In this document: piece by piece, positions 12,001 through 23,322 of the stretch
Numbering within the stretch: position 1 is the stretch's first letter
Layout of the letters: every line of letters begins with the position of its first letter
Assembly (NCBI RefSeq): GCF_910596095.1
Contig: NC_056552.1
Coordinates: 10,025,111 to 10,089,110 of the forward strand
DNA length: 64,000 bases
Reading direction: 5' to 3'
Source: Thunnus maccoyii
Lineage: Eukaryota > Chordata > Actinopteri > Scombriformes > Scombridae
Program-made: the position numbers and the translations under genes
Notes under the pieces: generated by a model
Told to the model about the DNA's origin: nothing
Databases searched by the model: none
Seen by the model: the letters and a program-made list of their open reading frames with translations, nothing else

Positions 12001-14084
12001 AGTTGTTGTCCATGTGTTTATTTGTGATTTTATGTTACAGGTGATTCTTTTGAAGATGTGTCACTCATTATTCTCTTTCATTCAAGCACACACATGAGCA
12101 CAGCACTAAAGCAACACTGGCTACTCACTCGATCAGCGGAGCTCCATAGAGAACCAACACAGTATGGAAGAACAGGCACGAAAGGAAGAAGTAGAGACAG
12201 GAACGAAACAACCTAGACAGCTGCAGAGAGAAAGTGAATAATGATGTTAAAAACAATGACTAAAGACTGATGGATGAAGCCTTTAATACACAGACATGAT
12301 GATGTTTCTTGAGCTAGAAAAAGTTCATTTTGTTGAGAAATTGTCCTGGTTCATTCAGGTTCAAAGCAAAAACATTAAGTATTTACAATCCACCATTATT
12401 TCTATATAAACAAAATAAGAACTAGAAGAGTGCAGATCTCTGCCAGGTGTGTCTGGAGGCATGTAGAGTCTAAGTTTTCTTTAAGATGCATAGAATAGTG
12501 TAATGGTGTTGTAACCAAGCGTCCTTCCGGGTTTACCTAACTGTATAAACTTAATGAGATAACAATAAATAGGGTGATAAGTCCAAACTTCACAATTTAA
12601 ACTGAAAAACACAGAAAAAGATGACTTTTGTTTAGAGATCTAACTTTCTACATGTATGTTTGACTGTAATTGTAGTTTATATGATCTGAGCAAGTACTGA
12701 TTGGGCCTCTACTAATATCAAAAGCATCATGAGCTTACAAAAAGAACCTGACCACTTAGTTCAAGTGAAGCACATTCAGTCAGGTTTGAGAGAAACTAAT
12801 ATCATTGAAAATATAGCTTGTAGACACTCACACTCAAACTTGCAAAACTTTATACACAGAAGTATTCAGATCCTTTACTTAAGTAAAAGTACAAATACTG
12901 CAATGTAAAAATACTCCATTATAAGTAGAAATCCTGCATGAAAAATCCTACATCCTACAGTAAAAGTACATAAGTATTATCAGCAAAATGTACTTAAAGT
13001 ATTAAAGTACTTGTTTCGTCCCTCTGACTGATATATTACTATATATGACATCATTAGATTATTAATACTGAAGCATCAGTGTTAGAGCAGCATGTTACTG
13101 TTGTAGCTGCTGGAGGTGGAGCTAGTTTCAACTACTTTATATACAGTTAGCTAGTTTAGTCCAGTGGTTCCCAATCTATGGGTCGGGCCCCTCCAAAGGG
13201 TCACCAGATAAATCTGAGGGGTTGTGAGATGATTCATGGGAGATCTGATACACAAATCTGTTTTCAGTTTTTAGACTTTTTGTCTAATCTTTTTTTTTTT
13301 TTGCTGAAATATTGGATTATTTGAACATTTATTGAAATGAAACCATGTGAGAAGTTTAGAGGGAAAAATCACTATTTGGTGGAGCTGTTAACAACTCATA
13401 GACATGTGAAATGTGACCCCGACTACACACTGCTGTTTGTAAGATGTCAAAAGCCAAAAAGGTTGGAAACCACTGGTTTCATCTTTAACAATGTGTTGTA
13501 TTTTAAAAGCTTGTTATATTATCCATTGTGTCAAATCTTCATCTGAAAAGTAGCTAACTAAAGCTGTCAAATAAATGTAGTGGAGTAGAAAGTACAATAT
13601 TTCTCTCCGAAATGTAGTGGAGTGGAAGTATAAAGTAGCATCAAATGGAAAGCTCAAGTAAAGGATAAGTACCTCAAAAACTGTAGGCTACTTAAGTACA
13701 GTACTTGAGTAAATGTACTTAGTTACTTTCCACTTTCCACTGTTTATACACAATGCTAATAAGCAACCACAACTATTAGTATATAGGGAGTTGTCAGGTA
13801 ACTTATCCCTCCAAGTACAACAGACACATTTCCTCAGCCCTCAGCCCCCTGTTCACCTTGTATCCCACCGTGTGCTTCTTGGTGGGCGGTGTGATGCCGA
13901 GCAGCCAGAAGACGGCGACACTGACCGCGATCACCGCAGCGGACACCGAGTATATCCACAGCAGGTGAGCACCGTACACCGAGAAGCCCGGGACGAACAC
14001 CGCAGGTAGGACGGTGGCCATGAACACCGAGGCGGCGATGATGGCGTGAGTGGACGCCATGGCTCTGATTTCATGGTCCCACAT
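9062..14084 (-). CDS. pigf: Phosphatidylinositol-glycan biosynthesis class F protein (GPI ethanolamine-phosphate transferase subunit)
   Basis: Coding exons, in transcript order: 14084-13857, 12220-12129, 10885-10769, 10062-9954, 9175-9062. They join in frame to 219 codons, the human length. Recognisable stretches are LVLYGAPLIEFALETF (joining exons 2 and 3), CVLGPNVQAWIRVFSRHG (exon 3), VGAWVGAFPIPLDWDRPWQ (exon 4) and the end HRKQLTYKCK (exon 5). The protein is a small, very hydrophobic membrane protein of the endoplasmic reticulum. In the known family it stabilises PIGO and PIGG, which add ethanolamine phosphate to mannoses of the GPI anchor. The start chosen (MWDHEIRAMAST) aligns with the human N-terminus. 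Just upstream, TTTTAG and ACAG on the minus strand could be acceptors from a non-coding first exon, as in human. Intron 1 holds a nested transposon and intron 2 a LINE tail. The gene diverges from cript as in mammals. Confidence 0.93.
10950..11775 (+). mobile_element. LINE 3' end: ORF2 C-terminal remnant plus 3' tail
   Basis: The plus strand reads LLRMFYQSVVANTLFFAVMCWGGG, then AVDASKLNKLVRKVKSV, and in another frame RMRDKISAILDNHSHPLYGEL. This is the region after the reverse transcriptase in fish non-LTR elements. Frameshifts break it. It ends in CCCCCTCTGGGGATCAATAAAGTCTTATTTTATT, split here as CCCCCTCTGGGGATC and AATAAAGTC, a typical LINE tail. It sits in pigf intron 2 antisense to the gene. 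A 16-base palindrome (ACTGTATATATACAGT) lies near 11455. Confidence 0.8.
12855..13735. mobile_element. Teleost MITE with AAGTA-rich inverted ends, interrupted by a second element
   Basis: The left end (AGTATTCAGATCCTTTACTT, AAGTAAAAGTAC) and the right end (GTACTTGAGTAAATGTACTT, AGTTACTTTCCAC) belong to a very common fish element whose ends are related to each other in reverse complement. The internal text is split by the element at 13162-13475. It lies in pigf intron 1. Confidence 0.7.
13162..13475. mobile_element. hAT-type element with CAGTGGTTCCCAA ends, nested
   Basis: It starts CAGTGGTTCCCAATC and ends GGTTGGAAACCACTG, an inverted pair. The flanks GTTTAGTC (13154-13161) and GTTTCATC (13476-13483) match at 6 of 8 positions. 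It has therefore inserted into the older element 12855-13735. Confidence 0.75.
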
Positions 14085-14229
14085 GATGGCTACTGTATCT
14101 ATCTAAAACACAAGAATATTACTAAATGCAAATAAAGGCTTTAAAATGTTAAACTAGCACCAGATACACGAAGTAGAGCCGTCCATGAATGACGGTCGTG
14201 TCTTGATGGTTACCCTAGATTTGCGAAAC

Positions 14230-14239
14230 TCTCGCGAGA
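14230..14239. promoter_or_regulatory. TCTCGCGAGA palindrome 1
   Basis: Exact 10-base palindrome, 146 bases upstream of the pigf start codon. This motif marks many CpG-island promoters in vertebrates and is bound by BANP when unmethylated. Confidence 0.65.
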
Positions 14240-14391
14240 TTTGTATGCGTTGTTTCTCCGTTGTGCGCGTAGTACAAAATAATTATGTTTTATGATGTGA
14301 CAATGCCGTGGTTAAGGTCTGATTAGGTTTAAGCACAAAAAACAGTTGGTTAGGGTTGGGAAAAGATCATGATTTGGGTTAAAAATATAAC

Positions 14392-14401
14392 TCTCGCGAG
14401 A
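14392..14401. promoter_or_regulatory. TCTCGCGAGA palindrome 2
   Basis: A second exact copy 152 bases further upstream, followed by TTTCGCGGCGAA. Confidence 0.65.
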
Positions 14402-15876
14402 TCTTTCGCGGCGAATCCCGATTCGACCTTTCTTCCGTAAATATGGAGCGACACGTTTTCCGTTTGGCCTTCACAATAAAAGTCCAATGTTTCTACATAG
14501 TAAATTTAAGCTTAGCTGACACACTGAACTGAAACAAAAAGGATCAAGAGAACACTAGTTTACTTAAATCATAATTTATTTAACATTTATTTGTATAGGG
14601 ACAAGTATACAGCATGGGGAATTGGAATAAACAAATGAGGGGGAGTATTGGAATTACATTGCTCCTGCAATATGCTGAACCAACTCTTCACAACAGGATG
14701 CCTGTTAAACCTGCACTCATTAATAAATGAATACAAAAAAGCATATAGCATGAACTTATGCCACATACCACAGCATTTATAACCTAAGCTAATTTGCAAT
14801 GTCTGTCCCTAAATTGATAAAATACACAATATATATACACATACATTTTATATCTATGCTGTCCAAGAACCAGCTGGTATTGATATTTGTGGTAAGGGTA
14901 TTACAGTGAATCTAATTCTTAAGATAGATTTAGTTTTATGCTCAAGATATTATGTGTGCTTGCTATGGATTTAACCTCTATTGACCTCTGACCCACATAG
15001 CACAAACTGAAATTTTGTATTTGTGTATAGATTGTCATCATAATTATAAATATTTATATTCTTTAAATCTAACTGTAGACAGCTGACATAATTGAATTTG
15101 CAAATACCGTTATTCTTTCTATATCATGTATCCTGTAGCCCTCAAAACAAAGTCTTTCTCCTCAAAGAATACTCAACTTCCATCCAGAATATTTAGTATA
15201 TACACTGTACTATAAAAGAGCAGATGGCAAGTAGTTTCTGTTACACAGAAATCACAATTATATATAATATACAGTCTATCTCTCCAACACAATTTACTGG
15301 ATAAAACAAACCCTAAAATAAACCTCTCTTAATTTATTACTGACACAATGTTTACACTAGTTTACTATATCTTATGCCAGTTCAATTCCACATGAAAGGA
15401 TGCCCTTGAACACCTCACTGAGGGAAGGTAACATCATGATATTTCTGATATATTTATTTTTTTCATTTTTATAATACTTGGTAACATTAACTCTTGGTTC
15501 TTGAAATTGTGTCTTGCTAGTTAGTCTACATTTGTTTGGCTTATATGAATTCATTTTTCTGTCAATACCAAACCTGAGAAAGGTACATGAGTAAAAAAAA
15601 AAAACCAAAACAAAAAACCCCCCCAAAGCCATCGCGTAAACCAATCACAGAAGGGCAGGTGACGTATCCTGGGATCTTCTCTGACGGACAGGACTATGAG
15701 CCAATGAAATTTGAGATTGTCGTGGCTTTGCCCAATCAAACTGCTGCGAATAGGAGCAAAAGGAAGAAACGACCGGAAGTTTACAAACATCAACCTAGCA
15801 AGCTAACATTTAGCATAACATTTTGGAATTTTGACCTGCCGTCTAAAAGCCCAGCTTACAACGGGCAAGAGGAAAG

Positions 15877-18800
15877 ATGGTTTGTGAAAAGTGTAAGTAT
15901 GATACTATTCAGATGCTCTCTATCTTCAAATCCTGACCTTCATTTTATCATTATTATTGTTATTTTAGCGAAGGCTGGAGGTTCTTCGAAAGCTAGCTTA
16001 GCTGAAAACTGTTTTCATGACTGTCCTCGTTACTTTTGAAATTAAAGAATGGCTGACTGAGGCTACTCCAAATAAAACTTATAAGCCGGATCCGAGAAAG
16101 TCTCAAGTCTAAGAGTCAGGTTCAATCCTTTTATTGGGAAACTACCGCTGCCACACAATTCTCGAACAGTTGAGTTTCTGTACTCCTACGTACAGGTGTC
16201 TTATAAAGCAAATAAACAACAGAAAACATTAGTAAACTAATATGGGTCGACTATTTGTGTTTTATGTATTGTTTCAGGCGAGAAGAAGCTTGGTAAAGTC
16301 ATCACCCCTGACACTTGGAAGGATGGAGCACGGAATACAACAGGTAAACTGAGGACACAGATTCAGTGAAACGTCGGCAATCGTGCATAAACAGTAGCTG
16401 AATTCATATTTATTTATTTATAAGTCTGCCTTAGAGCAAAAGTCAGGAGCCCAAATGAATATTGAAACATGTTTTTCTTGCTGTAACCATTCCATCTGAA
16501 GCTAATATGAGGCTTCAGTTGTCCAAATTAGTCAAATTAAGTAGATGTCTTTCAACATGACTGTCTTTCTAGTGCCAAAGTTCCTCTTTTTGTTACTATA
16601 CTTCCACTGCAGCTCAACAGGGAAACACTGTCCGAGGAAACACAAAGAGGGAATTTGATGCTAAATATGGCAGATATCCACTTGATATGACTAAATCAGA
16701 CTGCTGAAGCCTCATATAAACTTCAGATAAACTTTAAAATGTTTTTTTGTACAAAATGACTGTGTGGACACAGACATGGACATAAACAGTTTATTGCCAA
16801 TGTTGTCCTTCAACATACAACAAACAACACAATGCAACACTAAACTGTAATATCAGTACCAAAAGTCTACATACCGGTACTCCAAGCTCTCTTGATAATA
16901 TAGATCACGCTACAAAGTACTAAGACACCATCTTAATAGTCTTTTCAAAGCCACTTTGAATGAACTCTCTGATGTGATCAGTTTTAGGTTTAAAGAGAGA
17001 TTATTTCATTTGAGTTGCAACAATTAGTCAATTAATCAAGAAGTCCATTGATAGAAAATTGATATGCATCTACTTTGATGATTGAATAATTGTTTTGCTA
17101 ATTTTTTTAAGCAAATATGCCAAAAATCTGCTGGTTTTAGCTTCTTAGATGTGATGGTTTAATACTTTCCTGTCATACATGATAGTAAACTGATATATCT
17201 TTAGGTTTTGGAGTGTTGTTCAGACTAAATAAGACATTTAAAGATGTAACCATTGATTTTGTGAAATTATGACATGTATTTTCACTATTTTCTGACATTT
17301 TATAGAATGTTACAATGAATATTATAGAAGTGTTTGTTACACTGCAGGCATGTATGCAAATTGTAAAAAGTATTGGTGATGTATTTGTGGTCGTAAGTAG
17401 TTTACCTAATGGAGGTCAACAAGGAATAACAGCTTTAACTTGGATTCATGTCACCACCAGTGTACTAGGGCTGCCACTAATCTGGTGATTTGTTTTGCTG
17501 TTAATTGATTAATCAATTAATGGATTAACCCATCACTGAAACAGCAAAACCTCACAACTGAGAAGCTTGAAACTATGAACATGTGGATTTTTTGCTTAAT
17601 AAATGACCTAATGCTTAATTGATCATCAAAATTGCTGTCATTTAATTTTCTGTTGATCGACTAATCCGTTAATCAACTAATTGTTTCAGCACTGGTACTT
17701 ATAAAAGAGAAAGTCTCCCTATCATCTTGTGCACCATGTATATTTATTCAAGTTTAGAGCATATTAAAACACTTGTAGAAAGTGTATGTTTGTTGTTGCC
17801 TGATTTGTAGAAAAACATTTAAGTAAGATCAGGCATATCTGATCAGGCAGTTCTTCAAATCAGTCAGGAGCTCCCAAACAACATCATCAGTCTCAAGTTG
17901 CATTGTTGCTCCCAGTATTCAGCAGTTTGACCTAGAAAATGTGTCCTTGATCTTTCTGGTCTGTTTTGTAAATCGTGAAATATTTAGGTCCCAATGTCAT
18001 GTGTGACTCTTTACTTTGGCCTCAACAAAGTCAAATTTCACAGATAGGTCAACTGGTCATCGTCAGACTGTATAATCTACTGATGTATTGTTCATATGAT
18101 GAAGACCATTTGTTTTTTCACTTTTGTTTTCAATACAAAACACCCATTTTTTGCAAGTACAAATATCAATTACTGACAACAAAAATAAGCTTGACCCCTC
18201 TTTTTTGTGTCTGATCTACACTTCACATTTTCCTTATTTACTAAACCCACAAACACTGGACATTCTTTCTTATTATATTGGTTTTTTTGGAGGAAATCAT
18301 ACATACAAATCTTTTTTTTCAAACGATTTGAAATTTCTTTGTTTCTTTTGTTTGTTTTTTTATGACATATTGTGATGTAATGTTACTTAGATGATCATGT
18401 TTATCTTTATCTTAGAGAGCGGTGGGCGCAAGCTAAATGAAAACAAGATGCTGACTTCTAAGAAAGCCAGGTGAGTAGCTCGACAAAGACCGACTCTAAA
18501 TCAAAGCATTATTTCATGTGACTTGGTACTTTGTTTGTGAGGGAATATTACCATTTTTGTCTCTGTTCTCTCTACAAGAGGTCACACAAAAGTAGTTTTT
18601 ATCCACTCACTCTGATGGTTGCACATTAGCATTCAGCATGTTCGTTTATTCCCTTGAGCTGTGCCGCCAACAAGGCTGAAAAACATATTAGTTCATCCTC
18701 AGTGATGGATCTCTAATGCATCTTCCTCACAGGTTTGACCCTTACAGCAAGACAGGCTTTGCAACCTGTAGGATCTGCAAGAGCTCAGTGCATCAGTCTG

Positions 18801-20906
18801 GGTCACATTACTGCCAGGGCTGCGCCTACAAGAAAGGTATGAACTCAGTCTCCTTGGACAAGATTCTCAATCCTATAATGAGCCGAAATCCTGATGAGCT
18901 TATGTTCCACAAGGTTTCGGTTCACAGTGTGTTTTTTTTCTTTTGTGAGTTTCCTTTGGTCTGTCTGCAGCATGCCATGTAGTGCCATGTAGTTAAAATT
19001 TAAAGAAATAATGGAAAAAAGTAATCTTTTTAAAATACAGATGAAAGAAATTATCTGTGGTAAACCTGTTGTCTTTCTCTAGAGATGACTTTACACAACT
19101 TATCCACTGAGAATACCATCTGAAAATGTCTTTCATCCAGAGCTGCAACTAATGATTATTGATTAATCTGTCAATTATTTTCTCAATTAATAAATTGGTT
19201 GTTTGGTCTATGAAATGCCTTGAAATGAAAAATGTCAATTACCATTTCCTAAAGCCCAAGATTAAACCTAGAATGTCTTGTTTTGTACCAACCAACAGTC
19301 CAGAGCTTTCTAACATAGAGTCTAAAGAAACCAGAAAATATTGACATTTAACAAGCTGGCACCAGAGAAATGTGGCATTTTTGTCTCTCAAAACAAATAA
19401 CAGATTATCAATATCAATAGTTCACGATTAATGTTCTGTCGATCGACTAATCGTTTAATCATTGCAGCTCTAAACATCAGTGATCAACAGTGAGTAATAG
19501 TAATACATAAATAAACAGAAGATACGCCGTCAGAATTAAGAGGTTCAGTTACTTTATAGATTTGTTTGCTTGCGCCAACGTCTAATATTTAAAGTGGATG
19601 ATGAAATCCAAATAACAGGTCAGTTGGTCTCAGCTGCAGAAATCAGGCCAGCTAAACCTGCAGCGGACACACATTAAACATTACAGATACCCGAGGTGTG
19701 GGTCCAAGACGGTTCACCAAAAATGACAATAGCTGCAGTGGACTCCAACAAACTGCACATTTCACAAATCGTAACCCAAAACAGTGTTAAGGATTATGAA
19801 TACCACAGTGTTTACAGCTTCAGTGCGTCACAGATAAAGCTGGTGTAGTTGTGTGTTTAACTGTCCACATGTGGACTTCATGACAGGGGAGTTACAACAG
19901 AGAAGTCACATGCAGTATAATACATAACAGTTCACTGTTTAAGTACCAGCTCCAGTTCATACACTGCAGAGACAAGAATAAAGGACCAGACCATATATAT
20001 ATATATATATAGTATGTTTTTATTGTAAATAATGTATGATACACCACAACTGACCATTTTGCAAACAATGCTGATGTGTTTTTGAAATGCGCATGTTTTT
20101 CCAGGCATCCATTGGTTTCTATTAATTTCCACACTGTATGAAAATCAATCAGCATATTGTTAAACTTGCTGATGTGTGAGTCAAGTTTATTAACAGTAGC
20201 TCAAAATCACAAACTTTTTCTCAGAGGAGTTTACAATCCATACAATTACTACATCCTCTGTCCAGGATGAACAGACATTCAGTAAATGTCTTATACATGG
20301 ACTGTATATAAATATATACAGTATATATTTATATACAGTCAATGGTCTTATATAAGATCAGACAGGAGTAAATAAAATAGATAACACATACTATTGAGTA
20401 AATATGAAGCTGAACAGTTTCAGGCAAAGTGTAAAAGTGTTTGAAGTGCAATCTATCACAGTGAATATCAAGTCTGCATTCATTTTTGTCAAAGTTACAT
20501 TCATAAAGTTTTCATATCTATCCGCATTACTGTATATCATTATTTAACATTGACAAAAATTAGTGCAGACTTGTTCACTGTTGCATAACTTTCTGATTTT
20601 CTTGCTGTGCATACATGAATAATTAACACCTACCTGGAACAGCAAAAAATAGAAAATCTATAATGTTGCATGCATTCAAAAGGGGGACTAGTAGTTAAGA
20701 AGCTAAAGCCTGCAAACACACTAGTATAGTCCTTTTACGTGCTACATAATACAAGAAGTGCAGTATCTGTTCCTTACATTGACATTTATCTTGTTTTCTC
20801 TCCACTGACAATGTTGACAATATATATTTTTGTCTTTCCAGGAATCTGTGCAATGTGCGGAAAGAAAGTTTTGGACACCAAGAACTACAAGCAGACATCT
20901 GTGTGA
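15877..20906 (+). CDS. cript: Cysteine-rich PDZ-binding protein
   Basis: Exons: 15877-15892, 16278-16343, 18416-18470, 18733-18836, 20842-20906. They join in frame to 101 codons, the human length, with all splice sites GT-AG. The protein starts MVCEKCEKKLG and ends KNYKQTSV. Four CxxC pairs are visible (CEKC, CRIC, CQGC, CAMC), consistent with zinc binding. The final QTSV is a class I PDZ ligand. In mammals CRIPT binds the third PDZ domain of PSD-95 at excitatory synapses and has also been linked to the minor spliceosome. The first exon codes for only five residues and one base, so the start depends on the joined reading rather than on a long frame. An ETS-like site lies about 100 bases upstream. 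Introns 2 and 4 carry several transposon remnants. Confidence 0.95.
16421..16790. mobile_element. TIR element copy, right end missing (family of 23563-24080)
   Basis: Shares AGGAGCCCAAATGAA, TAGTCAAATTAAGTAGAT, GCAGCTCAACAGGGAAAC and ACTTGATATGACTAAATCAG with the fuller copy at 23563-24080. It lies in cript intron 2. Confidence 0.65.
17012..17306 (-). repeat. hAT-like GGGCTGCAAC family, copy 1
   Basis: Reverse-orientation copy: GTTGCAACAATTAGTC at one end and TTTTCTGACATTTTATAG at the other, with TTTTGGAGTGTTGTTCAG inside. It is a member of the family described at 52305-52622. Confidence 0.6.
17466..17693 (+). repeat. hAT-like GGGCTGCAAC family, copy 2 (deleted)
   Basis: Starts TAGGGCTGCCACTAATC and ends TCAACTAATTGTTTCAGCA. 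The middle is shortened. It lies in cript intron 2. Confidence 0.6.
19138..19472 (+). repeat. hAT-like GGGCTGCAAC family, copy 3
   Basis: A full-length copy from CAGAGCTGCAACTAATG to TCATTGCAGCTCTA, about 335 bases, in cript intron 4. Confidence 0.7.
20300..20340. repeat. Perfect 41-base palindrome
   Basis: The arms 20300-20319 and 20321-20340 are exact reverse complements around one A. The text is AT-rich and starts GACTGTATATAAAT. It could extrude as a cruciform. Confidence 0.85.
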
Positions 20907-21309
20907 CAGTTTGCTGATCAGAGAACAGTTATGTGACAGAAGAACTGATGTAAGGATGGGACTGAGGTGTATGTTTGTCATCGTTTTCACATTTTCCCCA
21001 CAATGTCCTGTGATAGACAGCTTTAACTCTTTACTGTTATTCTTCCCACCTCAGTGAAAGAAAGAGATTTGGAGATGGCTTTGTCCTCTTATTATAAACT
21101 ATTATACAATGCCACTGCAATTATTACAGTGGCCATACACAGGCGAGCACTGTTAACTCCAAATACTCCACCAGTTATCACCAGTTTCTTAACCTGAGGC
21201 TTCTACGTTTTGTGTTAATTTTAAATTCAATACTTAGACTGAATTTTTTTTGCTTTTTTTAAAAATGTTTTCTGTGTGTAATATATCAAGTGTTGCTTTT
21301 TTTGAGTGA

Positions 21310-21315
21310 ATTAAA
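21310..21315 (+). terminator. Candidate cript polyadenylation signal
   Basis: ATTAAA, about 405 bases after the cript stop, downstream of a T-rich stretch. It is a common variant hexamer; use is not shown. Confidence 0.35.
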
Positions 21316-21968
21316 GCATTCAATATGAGGACATGAGGAATTATTCTGTGCATCTGCCTGAGGGCATAAAGGATATCATTTTAGCCTCTTACGCACAACA
21401 TACCCACATTTGTTCTGTATGCCTGAAATAATTGGTTTACTGTGACATAATCATATTTGGAACCAGCATGCAGCACTGTCAGGTGTGACCCCCAGTGCTA
21501 TTAGAGGTTATAGTTCACAGTCTGTCTGACGACAGGCTCCTCCCGTGATATTTAAAGGCCTTGCTCTCCCTCAGGCCTTCAGCTACATGTGCGCACACTT
21601 CTTTTTTTTACGTCTCATTATTGATTTATGCAGTCGTACCGCAGAACAAAAACAACATCAGTCTCCAGCTGATACAGATAATACAGCGAATGTTTGGATG
21701 GAGGGAATGAGTCAGATGTCAGAAGCCGGTTTAGCACAGTGACCTGTTTAGGAAAGTGATCTAAAATAAAAATAAAACAAAAACAGTCTACTTTAAATTA
21801 AATAACTGGTTTATGAGATTCTGAGTTTGCTTGTTATATCACTGCCCTTTGGCTCCAGTTATTCTGTGTTGTGGTGCATTCAGGGACATCAGTACAATAT
21901 TATCCCAGTTTATACCTATTATAACACAGAGCCCTCAATGCACTGAAAATGTATTTAGGATATGCCTT

Positions 21969-22304
21969 ATGGCTGCAACTAACAATTATTTATCATTATC
22001 CATTAATCTGTCAATTATTTTCTCAGTTAATCGATTAGTTTCTTGGTCTATGAAATGTCAGAGAATGGTGGAAAATGTCAATCACTGTTTCCCAAATATC
22101 AAGATGCACATAAGATGCTTTGTCCTGACCAACAGTCCACAACCCAAAGAGATTCAGGTTACTATCATAGAGAACTAAAGAAACAAGAAAATAATCACTT
22201 TTAAGCTGGAACCAGAGACTCAAAACAATTAATCTATTATCAAAATAGAGGAGAGTAATTTAATAGTTGGCAACTAATAACATTGACTAATCGTTGCAGC
22301 TCTA
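21969..22304 (+). repeat. hAT-like GGGCTGCAAC family, copy 4
   Basis: Runs from ATGGCTGCAACTAAC to TCGTTGCAGCTCTA with the usual internal motifs (TTTCTTGGTCTATGAAATG, CAAGAAAATAATCA). Confidence 0.7.
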
Positions 22305-22425
22305 GTTTAATGCTTTTCTTTGTCATACATGATAGTAAACTGATTATCTCTGGGGTTTTGGAGTGTTGTTTGTACAAAATAAGACATTTAAAGACATCCA
22401 TTGACACTTGGAAATGATAACACAC
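22305..22425 (-). repeat. hAT-like family fragment, copy 5
   Basis: An abutting fragment: TTTGTCATACATGATAGTAA then GGGGTTTTGGAGTGTTG, the same words as inside copy 1 at 17170-17225. Confidence 0.55.
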
Positions 22426-22671
22426 AGCTCTTTTGGAGCTGTCTCATCACCATCCACAATCTATTTTTTTGGAGCTGTGAGTAGCTCCCCATATTTGCTT
22501 TTTGCAATGCATTTTGGGACTGCGGTATACATCAACAGCAGAATCAAGCAGATTTACTTAAGTAGCATGGAAATGCCAATTTATCTGTTACTGTTCAATA
22601 CACTAACTTTGCATGGGCTGTTACTTCTCATCGTTGTACACAAAGGACAACTTCCATAATGTTTGCATCAT

Positions 22672-22677
22672 TTTATT
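22672..22677 (-). terminator. Candidate gch polyadenylation signal
   Basis: TTTATT (AATAAA on the minus strand), about 650 bases past the gch stop codon. Unverified. Confidence 0.3.
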
Positions 22678-23322
22678 TAAGCAAAGAATCTTCAAAATAC
22701 ATACTACAGTGGTCATTGATAAAACCAAAAATCTAGTCAGTACATCCATCTGTTCTACTCTTTGGACTACAGAAATAATAATTTGATTGGTATCTTAAAA
22801 ATTTCATATATATATATATATATGTATATATATTACAAAGACTTTATAAAGGTATTTATAAATGACCATTTGTTAAATTCGTACAATCAGTGGATACGAA
22901 ATACAATAATAAAAGCAAGGTAAGGTGTAAGAGTACCACTTTGCACCAAGCACCAAGGATATTCCCATCAGAAAAAAAAGTAAAGGAAGGTATTGTCACA
23001 TTACAACATTGCACCCAAGTTTCATACTTAATAACAACAATTTTGCCATGTAAGACTGTAAAATATCTATCAAAGGCACCCTATGTTTCCTGTTGTGTTC
23101 ACAGTGATTTCATATGATGGATTTCAGCAGCAGGACTGAAATCTTTCAGGCTTCAGTGTGTTGAGGTGAGCTCCAGAGTTGGCTCGGATCATGCATCAAA
23201 CATCAGCTTTCTTATGATGATTTTCTTGTAAACTAAAGTCAGATGCGGATCTGCTTTTAGTCTAGAGCTTTCTGTGTGCTACTGTATACAGAGGCTCGGG
23301 AGTGAATGGTGTATGACGCCTG

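Larger units (their letters stand above)
14085..15876. promoter_or_regulatory. Divergent pigf / cript intergenic region
   Basis: The two start codons face away from each other across 1.8 kb. The pigf side (14200-14470) is CpG-containing and has two TCTCGCGAGA palindromes. The cript side (15660-15876) has CCAAT-like motifs (near 15698 and 15731) and an ETS-type ACCGGAAGT at 15772-15780. Between them, about 14560-15590 is AT-rich, begins with a LINE-tail-like TTATTTAACATTTATTTG, and looks like inserted repeat DNA. The human orthologues also sit head to head; here the space seems expanded by repeats. Confidence 0.6.
20907..23322. other. Intergenic region between cript and gch (3' ends converge)
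   Basis: It holds the cript 3' untranslated region (to about 21330), two family copies of the hAT-like repeat (21969-22304 and 22305-22425), an AT tract (22806-22830) and, at its right side, the presumed gch 3' untranslated region. I see no other gene. Confidence 0.6.

Noticed and set aside
15587-16039. 150-codon plus-strand open frame (MSKKKKPKQ...)
   Set aside because: It overlaps the cript promoter, first exon and intron in another frame. The start is a run of Lys from an A-rich stretch and no known domain is present.
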